DNA of 5,911 bases from Chloroflexota bacterium (GCA_021796315.1 JAJYOH010000400.1:1-5911), one strand, 5' to 3'. Numbered from the stretch's first letter, positions 1 through 5,511 are shown. Numbers and translations: made by a program. The notes: generated by a model from the letters alone, not told the origin.

Positions 1-320
1 TGAAAGGCAAGATTCCCTTCCTGGTCAAGCCGAAGACTTGCCGTGGAAGCAGACGGAATCCAGAGTGGGCCTAGTTGATGAGCAACAATGTCCTGATTGA
101 TAACTACAAGAGTGTCTCCCAGCACAAATCCCATGTCAGCCGGGATGCCAGGCGGCGACTCACCCTGTGCAATCCTTGAGGCGGTACCTGCCGGAATAGT
201 TAATTCGATACGTTGGGGGGAACGGTCATATTGACGCAGCCACAAAAAAGAAATTTCACTCACAACAATACCAAACAACAATCCGAGCAGGGAAGCAATT
301 AGTATGCGTTTGCGAAGCAT
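1..320 (-). CDS. Membrane-anchored protein with possible cupredoxin-like domain (3' end outside window)
   Basis: An open frame of 106 codons starts at ATG 320-318 and runs off the left edge without a stop, so the C-terminus is missing. An in-frame stop at 344-342 bounds it upstream, and ATG 320 is the first ATG. The Shine-Dalgarno match is poor (GGA in TCTGGATTAAAATG). Residues 1-5 are basic (MLRKR) and about 6-24 form one hydrophobic helix, a signal anchor or signal peptide. The following part is extracytoplasmic. Residues 68-98 read GDTLVVINQD, then VAHQLGPLWIP, then a Ser/Thr/Leu-rich strand. This resembles the beta-strand and His region of small blue-copper (cupredoxin) domains, where N-x-D-x-x-x-H is common. 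The remaining copper ligands (Cys, His, Met) would lie beyond the edge, so copper binding is inference. It follows coxC on the same strand after 258 bp and a strong hairpin, so it is probably transcribed separately. A role in copper delivery or electron transfer is possible but unproven. Confidence 0.75.
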   Translation of the reverse strand, partial: MLRKRILIASLLGLLFGIVVSEISFLWLRQYDRSPQRIELTIPAGTASRIAQGESPPGIPADMGFVLGDTLVVINQDIVAHQLGPLWIPSASTASLRLDQEGNLAF

Positions 321-528
321 TTTAATCCAGACCAGATTCCACTATTCTTTCAAAGTAACGCTGACAAAAACATCAACTGTATTTTCGAATGCAGGACGGT
401 TGGGAGTCTATCACCAGTTTTGATATTTCGCATCGAATCCATGAGCATAACACTCACATCATTTGTCTTAAACCTATGATCAGTCCCCGCAACGTCAATC
501 GCCGCTCTCAAATTTTCCATCTTTCATG

Positions 529-562
529 AGTTGAGGGCGGCCGGTATGGGCCGCCCTCAACT
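529..562 (-). terminator. Strong hairpin after coxC, probable operon end without a U-tract
   Basis: A perfect inverted repeat with 14-bp arms (529-542 and 549-562, core GAGGGCGGCC / GGCCGCCCTC) and a 6-nt loop lies 16 bp beyond the coxC stop. On the minus-strand transcript it is followed by CATGAAAGATGGAAAATTT, which is not U-rich. It is therefore either a terminator that needs Rho or another factor, or a 3'-end stabiliser. The remaining DNA from 528 to 321, up to the next gene, shows no convincing coding sequence. Only weak promoter-like hexamers occur there, for example TTGTCA with 17 bp to TAGTGG ahead of the gene that starts at 320. Confidence 0.65.
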
Positions 563-578
563 TGTATAACAAAATGTA

Positions 579-1349
579 TCAAAGTATCTTGCCGATCAGG
601 TATAGCGCAGGGTAGAAAAAGATCCAAACCACATCAATGAAATGCCAATAGACAGTAGCCGCCTCAACGCCCCAATGCTTTTCGGGTGAGTAAAGACCGC
701 GCGAACCGTTACGGAGAATGATAATAAGAAAGATCAGGCCGGTAATAACATGGAAGGCGTGCATGCCCGTCATCATGAAGAAGATGGCGCCCGCCGCACT
801 CGCCGAAGGGGTAACGCCTTCCGCTATCGCAGACGGCCACTCTATCCCAAGCACTCCCGCCACGAACGCGAGGCCAAGTGCCAGCGTCAACGATGTAAAC
901 AGGGTGAAGTTTTTGCGATCACTATGTTCCATGGAGACTTCAGCCCGATTCATGAAGAACGAAGAGAGCAACAATACTGAGGTCACGATCAAACCAAGGA
1001 TTTGGTTGAGGGGCGGACGGGTCATTCCCAGCAAATAGAAGCGCGAGACCGCAAGGCCGCCAAAAACAAAGGAATCGGAGAGCAGAAAGAGCCAGAGTCC
1101 CAGCCTGCTCGTAGTCAGCTTATAAGCATAACTATGTTGATCAATATCTGGGTCTTCGGTTGCGCCAAGTTTATAGACATGCATGTAATAGTACAGAACC
1201 AGCCCAAACTTGACCAACGCAATTGTTACCAGCAAAGTTACCGAGCCAATCGCAATCGCCACAAAAAATTCAAGGGCGCTCAAAACAGCCAGGAAGACAA
1301 AGACAAGTACGCCCTGACGGAGCGCTTCGGATTTATTCAAATGTTCCAT
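579..1349 (-). CDS. coxC: Cytochrome c oxidase subunit III with N-terminal subunit-IV-like module
   Basis: Protein of 256 residues and about seven membrane helices, an integral subunit of the aa3-type oxidase. Residues about 80-256 are recognisable subunit III: LGLWLFLLSD (84-92), TGMHAFHVITG (194-204), and the C-terminal block HWGVEAATVYWHFIDVVWIF (225-244). This part has five helices, as in the short form of subunit III. Residues 1-62 are not subunit III. They form two helices (about 14-34 and 40-58) with LSALEFFVAIAIGS and KFGLVLYYYMHVYKLG, closely resembling the prokaryotic subunit IV (CtaF/CyoD-like) family, so the protein appears to be a IV-III fusion. The usual Glu of the first subunit III helix (SE motif) is Asp here (D92). 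The gene starts 3 bp after the coxA stop, and its ribosome site GGAAGG (1364-1359) lies inside the last coxA codons, which indicates translational coupling. It is the last gene of coxB-coxA-coxC. Identity is sure; the fusion is read from sequence resemblance only. Confidence 0.95.
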   Translation of the reverse strand: MEHLNKSEALRQGVLVFVFLAVLSALEFFVAIAIGSVTLLVTIALVKFGLVLYYYMHVYKLGATEDPDIDQHSYAYKLTTSRLGLWLFLLSDSFVFGGLAVSRFYLLGMTRPPLNQILGLIVTSVLLLSSFFMNRAEVSMEHSDRKNFTLFTSLTLALGLAFVAGVLGIEWPSAIAEGVTPSASAAGAIFFMMTGMHAFHVITGLIFLIIILRNGSRGLYSPEKHWGVEAATVYWHFIDVVWIFFYPALYLIGKIL

Positions 1350-1352
1350 AAT

Positions 1353-3218
1353 TTAATTCCTTCCGCCTGTTTTTTTCTCTGCGAATTTTACATAGACCGA
1401 ATCAGCCAAACCGTAGTCGTACGGCTCACCTACGACTTCAAACGGCTGTTCATAATTGTGTGCGGGCATCGGTGAGGGGACTTGCCATTCGGGTGAGCGG
1501 GAATTCCACACATTACCGGTGGCAGGTTCGCCCTTTGTTATACTGCGGAAGAAATTGATAAAGAAGATCAACACTGAGAGAGCGATTATGAAAGCGGCAA
1601 TGGTCATGACAAGGTGATAAGGATCAAAACCAAGGGAGGGGTCATAATCCGCGATGCGGCGGCGCATGCCAAGCAAACCGATGCGCATCATCAAGAGAGT
1701 TAAGACGATAAAAGACGGGGTCATCAACCAGAAATGAAGCCGGCCGAGAGCCTCGTTCATGCGACGCCCGGTTGCTTTTGGAAACCAAAAGTAGATCGCC
1801 GCAAAAAAAGGGAGAACGTACCCGCCGAATAACGTATCGTGGAAATGACCAACAATCCAGTATGTATCTTGCAGATGAAGGTCCGTTGCTACCGTCGCGT
1901 TCGGGGGACCGGATAAACCGCCCATCAAGAAAACAACGATGCCTCCCAACACAAAGAGAAAGGCTGTAGGATATGGACCTGTGACTTTTCCTCTCCAAAT
2001 CGTTGCAACCCATGAGAAGAATTTAACCCCAGTGGGAACAGCAACAAGCAAAGTACTGTACATAAAGGGGACGCGCAGGTATTCGTTCATACCCGATGTA
2101 TACATGTGGTGCGCCCAGACAAGGAAGCCTACCAATGCAATGCCGAGTGACGACATGGCGATCCAGCGATAACCAAACAACGGCTTGCGAACGAAGACCG
2201 GCAAAAGCTCAGAGATTATCCCGAGACCAGGCAAAATAAATACGTAAACTGCCGGATGCGAATAGAACCAGAAGAGATGCTGGAACAGGATAGGATCGCC
2301 GCCCTTGGCAGGATCGAAGAAGCCCATTCCAAACAAACGCTGGAACATAACCAACTGGAACGAAAGGCCGATTTCCTGCGTGGCAGTCAAGGCTATGATC
2401 GAAGTCGCAATCGCGGCCCAGACAAATATCGGCAGCCGGAAAGCGGTCATGCCTTTCGCGCGCATACGGAGCACAGTGGCTATCACGTTCAACGCGCTAA
2501 GAACGGATGACCAGCCCGCCACAATAACGCCGAGGAAGAACATCTGCATCCCAACAGGAGCGCGGACAGAGAGCGGCGGGTAGCCCGTCCAACCGGTATC
2601 AAAACCGCCCAACGCCATACTTGAGAGCAAAAGTATTGCAGCCGGAGGCGCAAGCCAATAGGAAAATGCGTTCAATCGTGGAAAGGCCATATCGTGTGCG
2701 CCGATAAGGAGAGGCACGATGTAGTTAATCACACCCGAGATTCCCAGCAAGATTCCTATAATCATTACTATCCCATGCAGGGACATTAAGGTGTTGTACC
2801 ACTGCAAAGACAGGAACTGTAATCCATGCGAAGCCAACTCGGTGCGGAAGATAAGCGAAAATATGCCGCCGACTACCAGAAGCAACAGGGCGGCCATTGT
2901 ATACTGAATACCAATCACCTTGTGGTCAAGCGAAATATTGATGAATTTTTCCCAACCATCCGGATCCTGGTGATTCTCATGGGTCTCTTCGCCTTTCGCC
3001 CATTTAAACCAATCGGTCAATACGCCACTCCCGCCGAGAAAGGAAAGCGCGCCGACTAATCCGCCAAACACCCAGGCAGGTTCGGTAAAGCCGAAAGTCG
3101 CAAAGGGCTTCAATCCCATCAGAACGCGTATCAACGTAACAAACGACGCACCCAATGCCCAACCGATAGCCTGCCAGAGAAGGCCATGCCACAGGGCAGA
3201 TGAAAAGAATTTTTTCAT
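1353..3218 (-). CDS. coxA: Cytochrome c oxidase subunit I, A2-type heme-copper oxidase
   Basis: The catalytic subunit reduces O2 to water at heme a3-CuB and pumps protons across the cytoplasmic membrane. At 621 residues it is longer than the usual 530-560. Visible ligands are H148 (heme a, MSLHG), H321 (CuB), H370/H371 (CuB, WAHHM), H458 (heme a3) and H460 (heme a, in GHFHD). Y325 is the Tyr expected to be cross-linked to H321. K-channel residues T396 and K399 (VPTGVKF) and D-channel entry D176 and N183 (HDMAFPRLN) are kept. The CuB motif is YSHPAVY (319-325), with Ala in place of the Glu of A1-type enzymes, as in A2-type oxidases. Residues 1-95 precede the normal first helix (from about 98) and hold two extra hydrophobic segments (about 14-34 and 46-66) plus a charged linker. 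The C-terminal tail 560-621 is soluble. GGAGGA (3227-3222) lies only 3 nt before ATG. The next Met is residue 34, so the extension is probably real. It is the middle gene of the operon. Confidence 0.97.
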   Translation of the reverse strand: MKKFFSSALWHGLLWQAIGWALGASFVTLIRVLMGLKPFATFGFTEPAWVFGGLVGALSFLGGSGVLTDWFKWAKGEETHENHQDPDGWEKFINISLDHKVIGIQYTMAALLLLVVGGIFSLIFRTELASHGLQFLSLQWYNTLMSLHGIVMIIGILLGISGVINYIVPLLIGAHDMAFPRLNAFSYWLAPPAAILLLSSMALGGFDTGWTGYPPLSVRAPVGMQMFFLGVIVAGWSSVLSALNVIATVLRMRAKGMTAFRLPIFVWAAIATSIIALTATQEIGLSFQLVMFQRLFGMGFFDPAKGGDPILFQHLFWFYSHPAVYVFILPGLGIISELLPVFVRKPLFGYRWIAMSSLGIALVGFLVWAHHMYTSGMNEYLRVPFMYSTLLVAVPTGVKFFSWVATIWRGKVTGPYPTAFLFVLGGIVVFLMGGLSGPPNATVATDLHLQDTYWIVGHFHDTLFGGYVLPFFAAIYFWFPKATGRRMNEALGRLHFWLMTPSFIVLTLLMMRIGLLGMRRRIADYDPSLGFDPYHLVMTIAAFIIALSVLIFFINFFRSITKGEPATGNVWNSRSPEWQVPSPMPAHNYEQPFEVVGEPYDYGLADSVYVKFAEKKTGGRN

Positions 3219-3231
3219 GTATCCTCCACGA

Positions 3232-3255
3232 TTAGACCTGGCAAGCCAGGTCTAA
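3232..3255 (-). other. Intercistronic hairpin between coxB and coxA
   Basis: A perfect 10-bp inverted repeat (TTAGACCTGG at 3232-3241, CCAGGTCTAA at 3246-3255) with a 4-nt loop fills most of the 43-bp gap between the coxB stop and the coxA start. In the minus-strand mRNA it is followed by TCGTGGAGGATACATG, so there is no U-tract, and the coxA ribosome site begins 4 nt after the stem. It is therefore unlikely to be an intrinsic terminator. It may instead protect the coxB 3' end after processing, or tune coxA translation. The function is inferred from position only. Confidence 0.6.
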
Positions 3256-3261
3256 ATTCAT

Positions 3262-4266
3262 TTATTTCAGCGTCGCAATATAAGCGACAAGATCCTGGAT
3301 CTGCGCATCGGTCAAGTCAAATTTAGGCATCGGTGCAGCCGTCTCGAAGCCTTTGACAATCTTGGCACTTGGGTTGGAAATCGACTCAATCAAGTAAGCA
3401 TCATTCGCCGTAACGGTTGTACCGTCTGAAAGAGTAACCTGCGAACCGTAAAGCCCCTGCCAGCTCGGCCCAATTAACTTACTGCCGTCAATTGTGTGGC
3501 AGCCTCGACAACCCAGGGATGTGGCAAGCTGTCCTCCGCGTCCTTCTGGTGTCTGCCCGGCAGAAGCAACGCTAGCTTTTTGCGCCGCAATCCAGGCATC
3601 GTAATCTGCCTGCGATGAAACAATTACTGGGGCGGTCATATATGAGTGCGATGCGCCGCATAATTCCGCACAACGAACCATATAATTGCCAATAAGAATT
3701 GGCGTGATGCGATAATCGGTCACGCGGCCCGGTAGAACATCCTGTTTGATGCGGAACTCTGGAACCCAAAACGAGTGAATAACATCGCCCGATTCCATTT
3801 TCAAAACGACCTGCTTGTTGACCGGCAAATGAAGTTCTTTGGAAGTAAATCCTTCGGGGTACGTAAATGACCAGGCCCATTGGATAGCTTTGACCTGAAT
3901 CTCATTCGCGCTGGGATCTACAACATTGATTTCTCCCAAAGTATAAGCGCCGAGATAGGCAAAGACTAGCACCACAATGAGCGGGATGATCGTCCAGGTG
4001 ATCTCAAGCGACGTATTGCCTTCAATATGCTCCGCATCCGTAGCATCCCCTTTTTTACGGCGGAAAACGACGAGGCTATACGCTATCGGAACGATGATGA
4101 GCGCCAACAAAAACGATATTACATCAATATCAAGATTCCACAGCCAATCCACAGGGATGGATTGGGCGCTGGCCTCAGCCGGCATTAGGTGCATATAGTT
4201 CAGCCCAACATAAGTCAGGGCGGCCACAAGAATGACCAGCACGCCGACAATTACAAAATGTCGCAT
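3262..4266 (-). CDS. coxB: Cytochrome c oxidase subunit II with fused cytochrome c domain (caa3 type)
   Basis: Protein of 334 residues. It takes electrons from a c-type cytochrome through its own heme c to the binuclear CuA centre and on to heme a in CoxA. Residues 4-24 form a signal-peptide or anchor helix with a possible cleavage site after ASA (32-34). Helices at about 48-68 and 90-110 are the two usual subunit II hairpin helices. The periplasmic CuA domain (about 120-220) has the aromatic stretch QWAWSFTYPEG (129-139) and the complete ligand set H164, C199, E201, C203, H207 and M210. A linker follows, then a class I cytochrome c domain (about 240-334) with CRGCH (253-257) and probable distal Met M313 in APMPKF. 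AGGAG (4280-4276) lies 9 nt before ATG. It is the first gene of the operon, 43 bp ahead of coxA, with a structured leader upstream. The family and caa3 architecture are clear. Confidence 0.97.
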   Translation of the reverse strand: MRHFVIVGVLVILVAALTYVGLNYMHLMPAEASAQSIPVDWLWNLDIDVISFLLALIIVPIAYSLVVFRRKKGDATDAEHIEGNTSLEITWTIIPLIVVLVFAYLGAYTLGEINVVDPSANEIQVKAIQWAWSFTYPEGFTSKELHLPVNKQVVLKMESGDVIHSFWVPEFRIKQDVLPGRVTDYRITPILIGNYMVRCAELCGASHSYMTAPVIVSSQADYDAWIAAQKASVASAGQTPEGRGGQLATSLGCRGCHTIDGSKLIGPSWQGLYGSQVTLSDGTTVTANDAYLIESISNPSAKIVKGFETAAPMPKFDLTDAQIQDLVAYIATLK

Positions 4267-4317
4267 ATGCTCTCTCTCCTAAACTTTAGACTTGTGCACT
4301 TGCTTCTAGCACGCTTT

Positions 4318-4359
4318 CCCCTTGTTCCACGATACAACAAATAATCGCAAAACAAGGGG
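4318..4359 (-). promoter_or_regulatory. Long stem-loop in the presumed coxB mRNA leader
   Basis: Perfect 9-nt arms CCCCTTGTT (4318-4326) and AACAAGGGG (4351-4359) enclose a second 4-bp pair (4330-4333 with 4344-4347). Between them, three positions mispair as C-A, C-A and A-C on the plus strand but become G-U, G-U and U-G in minus-strand RNA. The sense RNA can therefore form one continuous 16-bp stem with a 10-nt loop, whereas the antisense RNA cannot. It ends 51 nt before the coxB ATG and would begin about 10 nt after the proposed transcription start. No U-tract follows (AAAGCGTGC), so it is not a plain terminator. It could be an RNA regulatory or stabilising element, or a DNA operator. The fold is seen in the sequence; the role is unknown. 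Confidence 0.5.
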
Positions 4360-4376
4360 TGGTTATTCAATCCAAA

Positions 4377-4382
4377 CTTATA
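4377..4382 (-). promoter_or_regulatory. Candidate -10 box of the coxB-coxA-coxC promoter
   Basis: On the minus strand TATAAG (4382-4377) matches the -10 consensus at five of six positions. At 16-17 bp upstream only a poor -35 is found (TTACTG or GTTACT), so an activator may be needed. Transcription would start near 4370 and give a leader of about 100 nt containing the stem-loop. A second weaker pair, TTGAAT (4369-4364) with 18 bp to GATTAT (4345-4340), overlaps that stem-loop and is an alternative. Confidence 0.4.
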
Positions 4383-4421
4383 AGGATAATTTCACAATCA
4401 GTAACGTCTTGCAATAAGGCC

Positions 4422-4440
4422 CTCGCGACCGTCACGCGAG
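4422..4440. repeat. Short inverted repeat upstream of the coxB promoter
   Basis: CTCGCG (4422-4427) and CGCGAG (4435-4440) are perfect 6-bp arms around a 7-bp centre (ACCGTCA). It lies 40-58 bp upstream of the proposed coxB -10 box, a usual place for a regulator site. The heptamer GTCACGC inside it (4431-4437) recurs at 4471-4477, exactly 40 bp away. No known operator was recognised, so this is a candidate site only. Confidence 0.35.
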
Positions 4441-4494
4441 ATGCCTAATTTACCAAATTTCCTCAAATTTGTCACGCATATTTGGCATGTTGCT

Positions 4495-4524
4495 AAAACA
4501 AAAAGTCGCCGTTTTCGGCGACTT
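4495..4524 (-). terminator. Intrinsic terminator of the bcp gene
   Basis: AAGTCGCCG (4503-4511) and CGGCGACTT (4516-4524) form a perfect 9-bp stem with a TTTT/AAAA loop. It starts 16 bp past the bcp stop. On the minus-strand transcript the stem is followed by UUU, G, UUUU (4502-4495), a good U-rich tail. This separates bcp from the cox operon, which therefore needs its own promoter. Confidence 0.88.
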
Positions 4525-4540
4525 AACAACAAAACAGAGA

Positions 4541-5005
4541 TCAAATTGCTTTCAATGCTGCAAGGACCTCCACGCTATGCTCGGCAGGACGGACATTTTC
4601 AAAGACACGCGCAATATTTCCTTTTGCATCAATCACAAAGGTTGTGCGAAGAACGCCTTCGTAAGACTTCCCCATGAATTTCTTCGGTCCCCAAACACCG
4701 TAGAGATCGCAAACTTTATGGCCTTCATCAGCTAAAAGCGGAAAAGGCAATTGGAATTTGTTTTTAAACTTTACGTGTGATTCCACCGAATCCGGGCTGA
4801 CGCCTAAGATGGTCACACCGGCTTTTTGGTAAGCGGAATAATCGTCACGGAAATTACAGGCTTCTTTTGTGCAGCCGGGAGTATCGTCAGCGGGATAGAA
4901 ATATAAGATAACGGGTTGCCCGCGAAAATCCAGGAGACGACGCGAGGTATTTGTATCATCAGGAAGATCGAAATCGGGAGCGGGAAGTCCAGTTGAAATC
5001 AGCAT
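4541..5005 (-). CDS. bcp: Thiol peroxidase of the Bcp/PrxQ family
   Basis: Protein of 154 residues, the normal length for this family, with no signal peptide, so it is cytoplasmic. It reduces hydrogen peroxide and organic or lipid hydroperoxides using thioredoxin-like reductants. The peroxiredoxin active-site pattern PxxxTxxC is present (P38, T42, C45). C45 is the peroxidatic Cys, and C50 five residues later (TPGCTKEAC) is the resolving Cys typical of atypical 2-Cys PrxQ enzymes. R120 in RTTFVID is the conserved Arg of the active site. C99 is an additional Cys in HKVCDLYGVWG. The start is supported by AAGGAT (5019-5014), 8 nt before ATG, and a consensus TATAAT just upstream. A strong intrinsic terminator follows the stop, so the gene can act as a single unit between the small cytochrome gene and coxB. 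A link to oxidative stress from respiration is plausible but only by position. Confidence 0.95.
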   Translation of the reverse strand: MLISTGLPAPDFDLPDDTNTSRRLLDFRGQPVILYFYPADDTPGCTKEACNFRDDYSAYQKAGVTILGVSPDSVESHVKFKNKFQLPFPLLADEGHKVCDLYGVWGPKKFMGKSYEGVLRTTFVIDAKGNIARVFENVRPAEHSVEVLAALKAI

Positions 5006-5027
5006 AATTGGGTATCCTTAGGCCGAT

Positions 5028-5033
5028 ATTATA
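5028..5033 (-). promoter_or_regulatory. Candidate -10 box for bcp
   Basis: A perfect TATAAT (minus strand, 5033-5028) lies 22 bp before the bcp ATG and 8 bp before its Shine-Dalgarno sequence. Initiation near 5021 would give a leader of about 15 nt. The -35 region at 16-18 bp spacing (around GGCGTG) does not resemble TTGACA, so the promoter is supported by the -10 box alone. Confidence 0.45.
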
Positions 5034-5065
5034 ACGGGAAATCGATCCGACACGCCAGAAGAATT

Positions 5066-5089
5066 ATCACCCTCATGCACAGGGATGAT
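5066..5089 (-). terminator. Weak hairpin after the small cytochrome c gene
   Basis: On the minus strand ATCA-CCCT, with a bulged T, pairs with AGGGTGAT around a 7-nt loop (GTGCATG), giving 8 bp. The stem starts in the stop codon and is followed by AATTCTTCT, which is only mildly U-rich. It could be a weak terminator that allows read-through into bcp 83 bp downstream. It is short and imperfect. Confidence 0.35.
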
Positions 5090-5496
5090 TACTTTAATGA
5101 GCGGATAAAAGCAATGACCTGCCAGATTTGCTGGTCATCGAGAAGTCCATGCCAAGCTGGCATGGCAGTGCCTTCTACGCCGGTACTGATACGCCAATAT
5201 AAGAAATCATCTGCGACAGCTTTGTTGAGCGCCGCCAAGTTGGCGGGCCTGGGATCCATAGACTTCCCTGCAATGCCATCGCCAAGCCCAGTATTGCCGT
5301 GACACGAAGCGCAATCGGTTTTGAAGATGGCTCCGCCAGCAGTCGAAGCGTCCGGGCCAAGCAGGTTTGTCTTTCCCGCAAAATCAGGAGGAACAGTAGC
5401 AAGAGATTCCGGAGCGTCAACAGCGGTATAACCACCACAAGCAGACGATGCAACAAGCAAAATCAAGGCAATGGCAAAGAGTGACGTTCTTTTCAT
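5089..5496 (-). CDS. Small lipoprotein-type class I cytochrome c
   Basis: Protein of 135 residues. Residues 1-19 are a signal peptide (MKRTSLF, then a hydrophobic core) ending in SSAC-GG, with C20 as a plausible lipidated Cys. The -3 position is Ser rather than Leu, so the lipobox is imperfect. A linker (about 21-50) precedes one cytochrome c domain with CASCH (62-66) as heme-binding motif and M112 in GTAMPAW as probable distal ligand. The C-terminal helix DQQIWQVIAFIRSL (121-134) is typical of class I cytochromes. It would be exported, carry one covalent heme c and be held at the outer face of the membrane. Two genes upstream of coxB, it is a candidate electron donor to the heme c of CoxB, but other partners are possible. 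There is no clear Shine-Dalgarno sequence. A TATAAT only 9 bp before ATG suggests a very short or absent leader. The next downstream Met is residue 80, past the heme motif, so the start is not in doubt. Confidence 0.93.
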   Translation of the reverse strand: MKRTSLFAIALILLVASSACGGYTAVDAPESLATVPPDFAGKTNLLGPDASTAGGAIFKTDCASCHGNTGLGDGIAGKSMDPRPANLAALNKAVADDFLYWRISTGVEGTAMPAWHGLLDDQQIWQVIAFIRSLK

Positions 5497-5505
5497 GCAC
5501 GCTCA

Positions 5506-5511
5506 ATTATA
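5506..5511 (-). promoter_or_regulatory. Candidate -10 box immediately before the cytochrome c gene
   Basis: A perfect TATAAT on the minus strand (5511-5506) is separated from the ATG by only nine bases (TGAGCGTGC). Initiation at the usual 6-8 bp distance would fall 1-4 nt before the start codon. The -35 region has no good match (ACTTGT at 17 bp, TTGTTG at 15 bp). The box may be fortuitous in an A/T-rich stretch. Confidence 0.4.

Noticed and set aside
321..528. Possible small gene or RNA between coxC and the cupredoxin-like gene
   Set aside because: Only frames of under about 40 codons are present on either strand, without ribosome sites. There is no strong fold other than the coxC 3' hairpin.
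1002..1475. 157-codon plus-strand open frame
   Set aside because: It lies antisense across the coxC-coxA junction, shows no recognisable domain, and both opposite-strand genes are firmly identified with conserved motifs.
1642..2013. 123-codon minus-strand open frame inside coxA
   Set aside because: It is another frame of coxA, and the coxA frame carries the heme and copper ligands over this stretch.
3232..3261. Nine-codon minus-strand ORF starting right after the coxB stop (MNLDLACQV)
   Set aside because: It has no ribosome site and consists mostly of the hairpin sequence. The short frame is expected by chance in a gap without selection for stops.
4279..4289. CTAAACTTTAG palindrome overlapping the coxB ribosome site
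   Set aside because: A 4-5 bp A/T stem with a 1-3 nt loop is too weak to block ribosome binding convincingly.
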